Source: Desmodus rotundus
Taxonomy: Eukaryota > Chordata > Mammalia > Chiroptera > Phyllostomidae
Assembly (NCBI RefSeq): GCF_022682495.2
Contig: NC_071390.1
Span: 101,502,294-101,566,293, forward strand
Length of the DNA: 64,000 nt
Direction: 5' to 3'
Part shown: piece after piece, positions 46,356 through 58,117 of the stretch
How the letters are laid out: the number at the start of each line of letters is the position of its first letter
Position numbering within the stretch: position 1 is the stretch's first letter
Made by a program: the position numbers and the translations under genes
The notes under the pieces: generated by a model
What the model was told of the DNA's origin: nothing
Database searches by the model: none
What the model saw: only the letters and a program-made list of their open reading frames with translations

Positions 46356-47220
46356 TTTGCAATATTGTATCTTTATGTTATGAGTGTATGTACAGTGTGG
46401 ATGTAACTAGTAAAGAAACATTACTGAATGTGATGGCGGTGTGGTAGCCACCAGCAGAATCTGAGTGAGGAACGGCGTATAACATTGATCCCGTGCACAC
46501 CACAAACTTAAACACCACTTCTAGACCCCCGCGTAAACAAAAGGGTAGCTATGGCAAGGCTCAGACCTCATGTGTTAGTCGTTTGAGTAATTTTAAGTCG
46601 TGTATAAAGGAAACAAATGGAATTGAAATTGTTGAAAATGATGAGAAATGACAAAATTATTCCCTGATGTGTGTCTTCTGCTTTCCAAAGATACGCTATA
46701 TTCTATCACAGCAACTGAGTCACACCTCTGCAAGGAATCTCTCTGCTGTAAGTCGTGGTGGGGACCTGCCTTGCAATCAGCTCTATCCTAAATGGTGTTT
46801 GGCTTCTCTGTACCCCAAAAGTACCTGAATACTACAGCTCAGTGCTCAGCCTTGGCCAAGGAACATCCACCCTAGCTCAAGGTACCGTCCTGGGAGCTGA
46901 CCCTGACTAGCCTGTCACCTCGCTGTGCGTCCTGAAGTAGGCCGAGCAAAACTAAAACGAGGGCCCGTGGTAAACTGGAAGAAACCTTCCTTACAATGGT
47001 GATTTCAGGGGACTGTCTGCTATCTAATTGCTACCATTTCCTCTGGAGGGGAGAGAATCAGAGAAGCTGGCATCCCAGGTCCCTTTGGGCTTGTCTGCCC
47101 TGCCCCAGACCAGGATTACTTTCAGAAGAGATGAGCCTTGTTAAGAAGCTGTTGTGCCCTACCAATGTGGAAACTGGGAGCAGGGAGAGAAGGGGTTTCC
47201 AAACCGGAGGGATTACAGAA
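46356..47220. other. Unassigned sequence
   Basis: Moderately GC-richer at 46,690-47,220. Overlapping short frames on both strands at 46,996-47,249 have no domain. No gene supported. Confidence 0.4.
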
Positions 47221-47224
47221 ACAG

Positions 47225-47328
47225 ATTCCAAGTCTAGAGTCTGATTCAATAGTCTGAGTGGGACCTGGGGGTGTTCATTTTATAAAAGCTCTTCGGGTGA
47301 TTCTGCATAAAACCAAGTTTGGGAATTA
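47225..47328 (+). repeat. MER5A-like hAT MITE relic
   Basis: Central and 3' part of MER5A: 'gagtctgattcaatagtctg', 'agtgggacctgggggtgttc', 'gctcttcgggtgattctgca' and 'ccaagtttgggaattagtg'. Old mammalian hAT-Charlie non-autonomous element; the 5' end is absent. Confidence 0.6.
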
Positions 47329-48045
47329 GTGAAATAAAGCCTGTTTTGTATTTAGTTGTATCTTATTTTGTCAAATAATTTCTAACATTTTTCTGTAATT
47401 TTTCACTCAAATCCTAATTGCTGTGCTCAAATCTAACATAAAATAATTTCTCATTCTCTTCAAAGCTAAGTAAAACTTAAATGTTATAAAAAGATATCAC
47501 AAAAATGTTCAGAGAGGACCATTTATGATTAACATAAGCAAAATATGAGCTAAGTGGTGATTCCATGTTGAGATTACACAGAGCCTGGCTCAGCCAGACT
47601 TTGATTTGTGCTGTGTCCCGTTCCCCTGACACATGTCAAATATTATCTTTTCAGCTACATAATGCAACAGCATAAACCACAGCATATTTCATACTAAAAT
47701 TACAAGTTATGGGACATTATATAGAGTTGGACAAGTTTATTAAGCCATCCAGGGAAAGACTCTAAGCCGTGCCCCTCTCTTGCAAAGCTGAAGGTGTTTA
47801 AGAAGAAAAGAATTATGGAATTCTGAGATGAGATAACAGAAAATTACTTGGCTTCACAAAGCAATTAATTATTTATTAAACCCATCTTTCTATAGAACAT
47901 ACACACATTAATCAATAAAATCCCTCAAAAGAAAAGAGAGACTAAGATAGGCCATACAAGTATTAAAAACAAAAACAACAAAAAAAGAAGTATTTAAATC
48001 TTAACTCCGTTTCAGCTAGGGCTTATTTACATAATTTTATGTAGC
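47329..48045. other. Unassigned sequence
   Basis: No gene or repeat recognised. Confidence 0.4.
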
Positions 48046-48049
48046 TGCA

Positions 48050-48560
48050 TACACTGTAATAAATACTAAAAGATCACACAGAGACATACAAAGTTCTTCC
48101 TTTCAAACTACTTAAAGTTGAGTTGAAAAAACATTACACACTTAAAAAAGACAAATAATAAAGGTAGTCTATAAATAGATATCAAAATAAATGACAGAAA
48201 AAATGTATAAGAATTCCTACTAGAAAGATAGAAATATAAGGTGGAGTGATCATTCAGAGATGACTTCCAAGAGTTGAAAACTGTACTGAATCCTGATAGA
48301 TATTTTTATACCTGAAAAGATGGACAGAAGCGAACAAGAAAATAAGCTTGAGCAAAATCATACATGTAACAAGTGAATATGTTGGGTTCAAACAAACAAG
48401 TTAAGGAGAAGCTGGCTGTCGTTGTTGACCTTAATTTAGAGGAAACTTGGGGTAAAGCACTGATAGCTTCAGTGGGGTCTATATATGGGCAAGGAAGAAG
48501 AACTTTAAAAACTAACCTTAAAGTATTTGAACTTTACCCTGATAGCCAATGGTCATCAAA
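48050..48560 (-). repeat. L2 LINE relic (antisense)
   Basis: Antisense L2 3' half: 'gttcttcctttcaaactact', a rearranged central part, 'aacttggggtaaagcactga' and 'gtatttgaactttaccctga' where intact copies have the antisense of a 'ctcaggataaa' block. The 77-codon frame at 48,373-48,606 is fortuitous. Confidence 0.5.
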
Positions 48561-49005
48561 CATTTTTGTTCATGTACCCTTTTCAATTTGGAACCTATAC
48601 TCATAATATATTTATTTATAAATTATACATTACTGAACCATTAGTTTATAATTTATATGTAAAATTAGAGATTTTAAAAGAATAATATAAAAAATAAAAA
48701 TAATTTAAAATACCTTTCTAATCATAGTGATTTTACACCATAATTTATATTTCAAGGTACAGTATCTACTAGATATGAGTTTCAGCATAATGATAGTGAA
48801 TGAAAGTTTATATTTCTAACAATCTTTTGACTTATTTGAGATTATTTCACAGTAAGATCCAGTTATACAATAATGTGCAACTTTATAAGAAATAAAGAAG
48901 AGGTGGCTCTGTCATTTTTGAAGACTTAGTAAGTAATGCTTCTGTCAATTATTGAAAAGAATATTTTGGATACATTGGATTAAATAAAATATATTTGAAA
49001 AGTAA
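48561..49005. other. Unassigned very AT-rich sequence
   Basis: No gene or repeat recognised. Confidence 0.4.
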
Positions 49006-49009
49006 TTTC

Positions 49010-49320
49010 AGCCAGTCAGAGAAAGACAAATACTGTATGATCTCACTTATATGTGGAATCTAATGAACAAAATAAGCTGATGAACAAAACAGAAACAGAG
49101 GCCTGGGGACATGGAAGACTGACAGCTGTCAGAGGGAAGAAGGGGAGGATGGATGCAAGGAGGGGAAGGGAGTAGCCAAAAAAAAACACATTCGTGACCC
49201 ACAGACACAGACAGCAGTGTGGTGATGGCCAGAGGGAAGGGGGGTGGAGGCTGGGAAGAGGAGGGCAAAGAGGGTAGAAATGGAGATATCTGTAATAGTG
49301 TCAATTAAAAAAAGAAGAGA
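49010..49320 (+). mobile_element. 5'-truncated L1 3' end with ORF2 terminus
   Basis: Begins with the end of an L1 ORF2-like region ('tactgtatgatctcacttat', 'atgtggaatctaatgaacaa'), then a purine-rich 3' UTR with 'cagacagcagtgtggtgatg' and a terminal 'gtgtcaattaaaaaaagaag'. Minus-strand frames over it are antisense of purine-rich DNA. Confidence 0.75.
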
Positions 49321-51129
49321 GAATATCTTCATGACTTCAAAAACATTAATTTCATCTGTTCCTAATCACTTTTAAAGCTATTAGAAACTTTAAAATTGCA
49401 TATGTGGTTTGCATTGTATTTCCATCGGCCAGTGCTGCTGTAGATACAGAAAAAGGCAGAAATGTAAAATACGATTGAGAGCAAGATTATTTCAAAGAAA
49501 GTTTTGAGCATAACGCTGTATTGCTGTCTGACTTAATCAGATTATCTTTGGTAGGGTATAAATTTTGTTGTTTTAAGACCTTATATGTTACAGATATTTA
49601 ATGGGAATATACAAAGGAAAAAAAGATGAGTGTGGCTCATGAGTATGGTACAGGGAGCTGAAAGATACATGATCACGATATTGTAACCAGGGCAGTAGTA
49701 AGACTCTTTCTCTTACACATCATTACCCAGGTGAACACAAAGGACACCACCTTTGATACAGATACAGGTTGCCATGAAGGTCATCATAACTAGATTTGGA
49801 GACTCTTGATGCTGAGAGTGCCAGTGAGGTTTTTAAAATTAAAAATATTGTATTTGAATGGGGGGTAGAGGACGGCTAGTCACAAATTCATCGACAAATA
49901 GCGTCACAGAAAGGAAGAGGGGTTGGTGCTCATTCAAGCACCAACATCCCAGGGAGGGAAAGCCGTTAGACTTTAAATAATCTTGCTTTCAAATCCTCGA
50001 GAAAGTTTCCAAAGAGGCTAATTCCAACACCCTTTGAAGAACTTTTCTTGGAAACCTATACTGTCGGATCCACTATGATTGGTAGATATAAAATAAGGGT
50101 CTTATATCAGATTCACTTTTTCCCCCTTTTATTCTTGCCAATATATAAAATACCTTTAATTTAAATAAAATCTCACAATGTTATCTAGTAATTTAATCCA
50201 ATAACCACATTTAAATAAATTAGACTACATTAATTTAATAATAGAATGTTTTAAAGTAAAAGTATTTGTAAAATTTCCACTAGCTATTAATAAAATCTAT
50301 TGAACTGAGAGAGGTTTTGATATACTAGAATGCACTTTCTGATGTCATGCATTATTCTTTGAAGATAAGGAATTAAAGATACAGATTGTTTCATTTTTAG
50401 GAAAGATAAAAATGCAAGGGTAACTTCCAAAGCCTCTTCTAATAATATAATTCTTTAAACCTTCCGGAGTCAGACCTTACTTTGTAGAAATATTGTGTTT
50501 TGATTTTTCTGCTAGCACATAATGAATAATAGTATTTTGAACTGTGGGGATTAATTCATGGCGCTATACCATGGCACAAAAATAGTATTAATTTTACACA
50601 TTCATCTACATTTTTCTAGTGAAATATCTGATTTGTGGACCTGGCTTTTCCCCTGGAAATGATAATATTCATTATTATTTAGAAATACAAGTTTAATCTA
50701 GAGTCCATTTATACATTAATTAGAACTGCATCCACTACTGTTGGACTAGAGCTGTGGGCCCATCCCCAGATCTATACTACACTCCTACTTTCAAAAATAA
50801 GTGTAATTTCTCCCTTTCTTGACATATTTAGTGTGAAATGCCTGTAAGTAAACTAATTTTATAATTTTGATCTGTACAAGTATTGAAGAAAGAATATATT
50901 TTGTAGTTATATGATATTAAAGGAAATTTTGCTATTGTAACCCAAGTAACTGGAAATAAATTGGATCCTATTTTAATATTATTTTGTAATATTGTCCAGT
51001 ACTATATAGTATTTACTATTATGACTTATTGTTTTTTTTTTATAACGCTACCTAATAAGTACCTGCCCATGAGAAAATGCCCATGAGATATTTTTTGAAG
51101 AAAAAAATATCCATAGTACAAATTTTAAA
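49321..51129. other. Unassigned AT-rich sequence
   Basis: No gene or repeat recognised. Homopolymer T10 near 51,031. Confidence 0.4.
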
Positions 51130-51143
51130 AATAATTAGCAGAG

Positions 51144-51387
51144 CCTTGGCTGGTGTGGCTCAGTGGATTGAGTGCCAGCCTGCGAACCAAAGGGTCTCCA
51201 GTTCAATTTCCCGTCGGGGCACATGCCTGGGTTGCAGGCCAGGCTCCCAGTAGTGGGTGCTCATGAGCACCACACATTGTGCTCAAGAGCACCACACATT
51301 GATGTTTCTTTCCTCTTCCTCCCTCCCTTCCCCTCTCAAAAATAAATAAATATAATCTTTAAAAAATAAGTGTCACCTTAAAAAATA
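51144..51387 (+). mobile_element. VES SINE with target-site duplication and internal 22-bp duplication
   Basis: VES order: 'ccttggctggtgtggctcag', 'tggattgagtgccagcctgc', 'gcacatgcctgggttgcagg', a CT-rich part and an (AAAT)n tail. A perfect direct repeat aataattagcagag flanks it (51,130-51,143 and 51,388-51,401). Inside, 51,259-51,280 and 51,281-51,302 are a tandem 22-bp duplication with two differences. Recent insertion. Confidence 0.92.
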
Positions 51388-51589
51388 ATAATTAGCAGAG
51401 ATTCAATTGTTTACCAGGAAAGGGCATAAATGGTTCAATGTTTATCAGGAAAGTCTCTTCTCCCTATCAAAATACATATGTAAATTCCAATGGTTATTAT
51501 ATAAATATGTATTAGCAAAATGATGTAAGACCAATGGGGACAGAAATCCATTACCTTTTATAAAAACTACTATAGCACTTGTGTGCAAA

Positions 51590-52960
51590 GTGGTGGTTAG
51601 CATAAGGTAGGTAAACAGAGGGAGATAAAGACACTAGAAATAAAGATGAATAAGACATGATCCTTACCTCAAAAAACTCTTGGTCAATGGAAAGAAAATA
51701 AAAAACAGATAATAATGGTGAACTGCAGCAAGTGCAATGACTTAGATTTTCACAGAATTTCATGTGTACAAATTGAACATGTCTTGAAAGGTCTGTGGAG
51801 AGAAGGATGTGGGTCAGGAAATGTTTCCTGAAAGAAATGAGTATTAAATCATAAACAACTGTCAGCCAAACAAAAAACAAGGTAAAGAATACGTCAAACA
51901 GGAAAGTGCTGAGATGAGAAAAAGGACAGGGCGCTCAAAATGACAAGTTCCCCGTGGCTGTGGATTCAATGACAGGCTGGAGATGGAGACAGAGGCCACA
52001 TCATAGAATTCGTTTATGTTTTCTTATGCATAATGGGGGCCTTTAAAAGTCTTAAGTGGGAAAAGATAGGCTTTTTATTAGATGATTGCTCTGTCAACTA
52101 CGTAAAAGATAGGTTATAGTAAAGGTGCAATGGTGTTCCAATCATCAAATAGAGAATTAACAAAGGCTTGAACTAACATGGTCGCATCTGCAAGGAAGAG
52201 AGTACTTGATCCCCCAGTGCTTCCGACAGCAATTCTCAATCTCTGGAGTCCATTAGAACTATGTAGAGGCCTGCCTCAAACTACCTCCACTTTCTCTAAG
52301 GATTTCCCCTAAGGACTGCACCCCAACTTCCAATGAGACTCATGGACATTGTGACCTAATGCTAATGATGTCTATGAGTGTGTCATAGCTCTCAGATGTT
52401 TGGGAGAGAAAAGGGTTGAGAACGTAAAAATTACTTGGACTTGGTAACTAGAAAATCACATGGAGGACTAGGTGATGGAAAAGAAGGAATCTAGAAACAG
52501 TACGTGAACTGGATGGATAGTAGAGCCATCAAATGAAATGGGGACGAAGGTGCAGAGAAGAAGCAAATTTAGAGTTTGAGGTGCTTGCAGAACATCTAGG
52601 TAGAAAGTCAACAGAGATTGGAAATAAAAGTGTAACACCTGGAAAAGCTAAACTGGAGATGTGAAGTCATCAGAATACAGATGACTGGTAACACTCAAGG
52701 AATGAAATCCCTTACAGACCAAGAAAAAAATGGAGGGTCAAAATAGAACCTGTGGACAGACATCTTTAGAGAATAGGCAAAGAGGATCTTAAAAAGACAG
52801 CTGAGAAGAAAATTTTTTTAAAAAATGGTGAAGGAGAAGGAAAGAGGAGGGGAACCACCACCGGGAGAGTGGTACCCTGAAAACCCCAAGTAGAAAGAGG
52901 TCAGAAAAGAGGTGTGCTCAGGAATGAAGCACAGGAGAAAGTTCAATTAGCTGTGCACCT
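51590..52960 (-). repeat. L2 LINE relic, long (antisense)
   Basis: About 1.3 kb of antisense L2, the longest L2 copy here. It starts with the 3'-terminal part ('aaagatgaataagacatgat' then 'ccttacctcaaaaaactctt'), continues through 'gaaaagataggctttttatt' and 'aaaggcttgaactaacatgg', and ends in the ORF2 region ('gagtttgaggtgcttgcaga' then 'agtcatcagaatacagatga'). Interrupted by an unclear piece at about 52,217-52,430. Coding capacity is lost. Confidence 0.6.
52217..52430. repeat. Possible DNA-transposon relic inside L2
   Basis: The L2 text is broken here. The segment begins 'cagtgcttccgacagcaatt' with 'ctcaatctctggagtccatt', reminiscent of the start of MER5-type hAT elements, and ends near 'gggttgagaacg'. 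Weak. Confidence 0.25.
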
Positions 52961-53655
52961 GGAGGCCCTGCTTTTGGCAGTAAGCTGGTACAGGTGAGCT
53001 TTGCGAGAAGAAATTCCATGAAGATATGGGGACAAGTTATATATGAGAGGTGAGCAGAAATCGATTAAATGACTAAACTGAAAAGAGACTACTCTTTGAA
53101 GAAGTTAAAATATATATTCTTTCTTGCTGTGCTGCTTCATTATTGTGTTTATTCACTAAAAATAATTTGTTATTCTCATTTTTAATTAAAAAAATACATA
53201 ATCACAATTTGCCCCAATTGTGAAGCCAGGAAATACAAACTATCTACATTTTCAATGCAAAAATTTTAATGCCACCAAAGACTCCATCTAGATTGAAAGC
53301 AAATACACCATGCACAAACTAAGTTCTTTCTGTTCTCAACATAAGCCACTGCCAACTTTCAAAGCAAGTGAGGACAGTTTAAGTCAAAACAAGCCCTGGT
53401 TTCTGCAAAACAAATGAAGCTTCTCTTAAACGGTGCTTTCTTTCTTAATCTTATTCTCTAAACTCCAAACTCAAACTGCAAGACAGGTCTACATAAGTTA
53501 TAAAATGAGAGAAGAAAATATTTCAAAAGAAACAGGCTTGAGACGTGGTTCAATAAAATGTATTCAGAGGAAGTACATGCGGTGGCTCTCTGACAGATCC
53601 ACCCATACATATGAGAACATAAACTTACTAATCACTTTGAACATATCTTATGCAT
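52961..53655. other. Unassigned AT-rich sequence
   Basis: No gene or repeat recognised. The 86-codon plus-strand frame at 53,433-53,693 has no domain. Confidence 0.4.
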
Positions 53656-53659
53656 CTTA

Positions 53660-54010
53660 CTATTCATTTAGCCATTTGTTCAACAGATATTAATAGGTAT
53701 TTAGTATTGTGCCATCCTGAAGCCCTAGGGTTAGGGTAGAGCTTACACTGGGTAGAAAAGGCACACAATATGAAAAGCAATCATCTTAAAGTCTGATACA
53801 ACCTAACACTGAAGAAGCAGCAAGAGTTCCTGTTCTAATCAAGGAATTGAGAGAGAATAGTCAGAAAATGGCTTCCCAAAAAATGATATTTAGCTGAAAT
53901 CTCTAGGGCACATGTGAGTTAGCCGAGTGAAGAGATGTTCTGGTGGCAAGAGTGCATTGAGGCATTTCAGGAACTGAAATAAGTTTGATTTATCTGGAAT
54001 TTAGTGTGAA
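53660..54010 (-). repeat. L2 LINE 3'-half relic (antisense)
   Basis: 'catttgttcaacagatatta', 'gcttacactgggtagaaaag', 'aaaatggcttcccaaaaaat' and 'gtgcattgaggcatttcagg' follow the antisense L2 order. A separate copy from the one at 51.6-53.0 kb, since it restarts at the 3' end. Confidence 0.65.
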
Positions 54011-54064
54011 TGGAAACCTAGCAAGGCATGAAACTGGAGACCTGGGTAGCTGGGGTCCAGATGG

Positions 54065-54560
54065 TGTAAGCCGTGTGTGGTGGGCAGCCTCTGAGAGAAA
54101 CACAGAGACCCTCAACTGGTGTAGCCTACGGACCTCGAGCGTGGGCTGGATTCCCACTTCACTTCTGACAAACAGTAAACACCAAAGTGAGGGGCTGGAA
54201 CGTCCAAGATTAGTTATGGAACAACTACGGCTTCTGTCTCGGGTGCTCCTCCTCCCTGCGGACTACTCGCTGATCTCTCACTCTGGGGGAAGCTGCGTGC
54301 CATAACACGCGGCAGTCTTTCCGAGAGGCCCGCGCGTCTTTTGCGGGCTCACATGCATGAGCTCGGAGGCAGATTCTCCACACGTTGCACATGACAGCAG
54401 CCCTGGCTGACACCTTTTGCAGTTCTTGGAGAGACTGAATCAGCCTCCCCCACACCTGGACACCTGACCCACAGAATCTGTGAGATGATACAGTTGTTTC
54501 CAGCCACTAAATTTGGGGGTAATTTGCTAACACAGCAAGAAATACTTAATATACCAAATT
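54065..54560 (+). mobile_element. MLT1 LTR (ERVL-MaLR), solo
   Basis: About 495 bp following the MLT1 LTR order: 'tgtaagccgtgtgtggtggg', 'cagcctctgagagaaacaca', 'gagcgtgggctggattccca', 'tggcttctgtctcg' (decayed), 'cactctgggggaagctgcgt', 'gacccacagaatctgtgaga', 'tttccagccactaaatttgg' and 'gggtaatttgctaacacagc'. An old mammalian retrovirus-like LTR with no internal region. Its centre (about 54,235-54,400) holds about 13 CpGs in 165 bp, unusual for an element of this age. The 106-codon frame at 53,985-54,305 and the minus frame at 54,225-54,455 lie in it and are not genes. Confidence 0.8.
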
Positions 54561-54830
54561 AAGGAACTGGATTTAGTATTAACCTAAATGAATAAGAATT
54601 AATTACAGGATTTTTAAGGAGGAAAGAACATCAATTATGTCCCTATTTGCAATTATAGACATTCAGTAAAATTGTCACAGTAAACTTAAAAGAATAATCT
54701 GGAACTATCAATGAAAATAAACATTTAAGCAAACAATTTCTACTATAATATCCTATATAAAACATCCACCTTACTCCTCAAATTAATCAGTCAACAACCA
54801 ACCTGATTAATTTCTTAAAAACTATAGAAT
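54561..54830. other. Unassigned sequence
   Basis: AT-rich, no feature. Confidence 0.4.
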
Positions 54831-54834
54831 CTCC

Positions 54835-54965
54835 CCTTTCCTATTCAGACACACTGGCTCACTGCCTTAATTTAGGCCTCAGTCATCTCCAGCCTAGGCC
54901 ATTGGCAACAGCCTCCCAATCATTTCCTCACCTGGAGTCTGGTGCCCTTACAATCCATTCCCAAA
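54835..54965 (+). repeat. L2 LINE fragment
   Basis: 'ctcagtcatctccagcctag' and 'gccattggcaacagcctccc' correspond to the sense L2 ORF2 region that encodes S-R-L-D-Y-C-N-S-L in intact copies. Confidence 0.5.
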
Positions 54966-57645
54966 CTACCACCAAAAACCAAAAGGGGGCAGGGAGGGTG
55001 GAGGCAGGCTAAAGGGACCATGAAAGAGAAGGTTACTCACAGTATGCCTCTTCGAGTCATAGGAAACAATTCAAGCTGCTATGCAAGGGATACATACACT
55101 TCGGTGACGACTCTGGCCTCTTCATCATCTCCCAAATCCCAACTTGGTACAACACCCCAAATTTGCTAGGCTCCCAAAAAAATCTGGGAGTGCTTAGTAT
55201 AATTTTTCAATAATTTCAAAGAGCTGACCTCAGCATTGTCCCACATGCAGCACAAAAAGGAGCCACAATGTTGAAGCACTTTTGATTATTATCACGATCA
55301 AAACTATGCTCTGGTTTAGAGAAGTGAAAACGCTAGGGGGAAAAGAAGCAATTTCATTCTTCTTGGTCAGTGAGGCCAAACACCTTTTGGAAAAATTGTA
55401 GACTTACATCTCATCAGAAAACTATTCCATTTGCCAGCTTGACACTTCTGTGTAGTACTTCACAACCCAGATTAAGTCCAGGCCAGCTGGGGGGAGACGC
55501 AACTTTGTAAGTACTCAGAGACAAGACAAGATTAGTTAACTCAGGAGCCATTAGCATTTCCAAAGGCATTATATGAATTATTCCTGTGGGAGACATTTAA
55601 ATGTAAAAAGGAAACTGGTGATTAATTCACAGTCACTTCATCTGCACTATCGTTTCAAGTTATATAGGTGTCATAGAACCCGTTAGCGGAGGAACAAACT
55701 GTTCAATGAACATGGAAAGTTCCAACAATCAAGAAAGGAAAGAGCTCTTCCCCCTAAAATCCAATACCCGATCTGTGCGAAGTTTTTGACTAAAAATCTT
55801 TGCCTTTATTTATCTAAATGATGTAGCCATATTCTGTGAAGTTTAAAAATTACAAATAATCATTTACCCTTATTAATTGCCTTTCATTGAGAAAACTTCT
55901 AATTCTCTACCTCATTCCTATTATAACTTTGACAAGGTCAATACTGAGTTTAATGGTGATATCAATATAGAAAGTAAAAAATATTTCCTTTTTAGCCACT
56001 CTGATGTCTCTCCAAATGCTACAGTAATATTAATTAGTCTGGAAGGTAATTCTGCAAGTTGAAACCCATTTTTTTCCAATTTAAATGTGTAAGTCAAAAT
56101 TAATGTCAAAAACATCTTCTATAACTTACTAAGTTTAAACAATCAAATAAATTCTTCATTAACATTCTGAAATTTCAGGATCAAAAGGAAATGTTCACCT
56201 TGATGTAAATTCAGTTTAGAATGACTTTTTAAAAAAATCTTTTGAGTTTTTTTTCTAATCAGGATTATAATAACCATGATTAAGAAGGTGAGACAACTAT
56301 TAAGTAAATATATGTTTTCTAAAATTTTAAGAAACTCATTAAATAATAATACCCCTATAAATACTACTTAGCAAGAAAAATCCATTTATGTCTTATTTGC
56401 AATTTACACTTCACTTAGACAGTTCAGAATCATAAAAGCATCCACAGAGAGAGATTTAAAAATCATTATTCAACAATATTTGTATAATAGAAAGTGATGG
56501 CTTAAATGTTACAATATGTTTCTTGAATAGCTTCACATTAAATAGTAATTGAACAAAAAAGCCCCCTGGTTCTGCTCAAGGGCAAGTCCCACAAAGCTCC
56601 TCATTATTGGAATTTCCAACTTGGAAGCCAAACTAAATAACAAGGAGTAATTTGCCAATTAGAACTTCCTGCTCTTTTTTCTTTATTCCTTAAACACCAT
56701 TCAGGGGCTGAACTGGTCAAACACTTTTAGCTTCAAAACAGCAACTGAAAGGATTTAATTTGTGTCTCTCCAAGGTGAACCTGTCAAGAGGCAGCGGTGA
56801 TGTAGTCCATGTCCGCTGAGCAATTTCCCTTAAAGACAGAGAAGTGGATTTCCACTCTTGCAGAGTATGAGGTTTCCTTTTCTCATTTCCCATTATTTCA
56901 CTTCAATTAATGACCTCCAAATTTTATATTGCATAACCACTGGGCTTAAGCATGTTGAGTCAATGTGTCTCTGGAATCTGCCAATGTCTTCAGACCAAAC
57001 CTGTATATGTAATGGAAGGAAATCAATACCTCACAGGGGCCTGACACACAGGTCGGAGCAAGAACCACAAAAGCCGTGTAAAACGCTAAACTGTGAGGAC
57101 CTAAGGAGGGTGGCAGTGTGTTATTAGCACCAGCCATGGCAAGAGAAGAGGTCAAATAAACCTTGACAACAATGGCATTCTCACCTGCATTTCCCTTATT
57201 ACAGTCCGAGCTTGCATCTCAGTTTGTTTTTCAACTTAAAATGCCCAGTGACGCACAGAATTTAGATGCAGACTTCTAAATTGCATACATATTCACAGAT
57301 TAACACTAAATCGGTGAAATCCGGTATCATTTCCAACCTAAGGAGACTTGATATGAGGTTCTGGGCTTCCCCAATAAAGACCCAGGAGCACAAGAAAGAG
57401 GCTTCACTTCGCTCAGCGTGAGCATGCGCATGACCCCAAGGGAACCGCTCACTCCTCTGAACTCCGGGCCAGGAAAATCTTTACTGGCAGAAAATATTTG
57501 TAATCAGGATTTTTAAAAAATTCTTATTTTGGAGTCTGATTAAAAATACAGTGCAGTGTACATATCTACTTATATATTTAAATATCGACCTTAAAAGAAG
57601 AATGTGTTACGTCTCTCAATGGACTACTTGAAAGGTTACCGGGTG
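54966..57645. other. Unassigned sequence
   Basis: Mostly AT-rich. Around 57,380-57,470 is a small CpG cluster containing 'gagcatgcgcatgacc', an NRF1-like palindrome. Short frames at 54,942-55,169, 55,414-55,596 (minus), 55,877-56,062 and 56,858-57,127 have no recognisable domain. Confidence 0.4.
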
Positions 57646-57654
57646 GAAAGAAGA

Positions 57655-58117
57655 AACTGTTTACCATAGTAGACACGCAGTAGTGGGTCAGGGTCTCTGC
57701 GCTAGGAGGTGAGAAACATCCCGTCCATGACCTAACCTTACGCAGGCTCGTCAGAGCTCTTTTTCAACCTGGCCTCTGCTTTTGGGCTTCTGTGCTCATC
57801 TCTGCATTGTCCAATTTCAGCAAGATTCCTGCTAAGTTGGTTTAGTGCAAGTGCCCACCCTCTGTACCTGATCACCCCCAATATCTGATCAGATTCTTCA
57901 TGTCCCAGGTGAACCACCACCCTGCTCTTAGCTATAAATCCCTACTTTTCCTTACTGTACTTGCAGAGTGCAAATACAATGCAGAGGGCAATCTCTCTCC
58001 CCCACTGCAAAACCCTGTTGCACTGCTCCCTACACCCCTAGGGACAGTCTCCCGAATAAAGTCTGCCTTATTGTTCTTGAACAGCCTCATGAATTATTTC
58101 TTTAATAGAGGTCAGGA
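57655..58117 (+). mobile_element. Probable class-I ERV solo LTR
   Basis: The layout is that of a gammaretrovirus-like LTR: a U3 of about 280 bp with balanced base composition, a TATA box (tataaa, 57,933-57,938) in 'gctataaatccctacttttc', an R region, a polyadenylation signal (aataaa, 58,055-58,060), and a U5 with 'gtctgccttattgttcttga'. The TATA-to-polyA spacing of about 120 bp suits U3-R. No viral gene lies on either side, so this is a solo LTR. Boundaries are approximate and I found no clear target duplication. Frames of 60 to 73 codons here are not genes. Confidence 0.65.

Noticed and set aside
53985..54305. 106-codon plus-strand frame and opposite 76-codon frame
   Set aside because: Both run through the MLT1 LTR; the openness follows from its GC-rich core.
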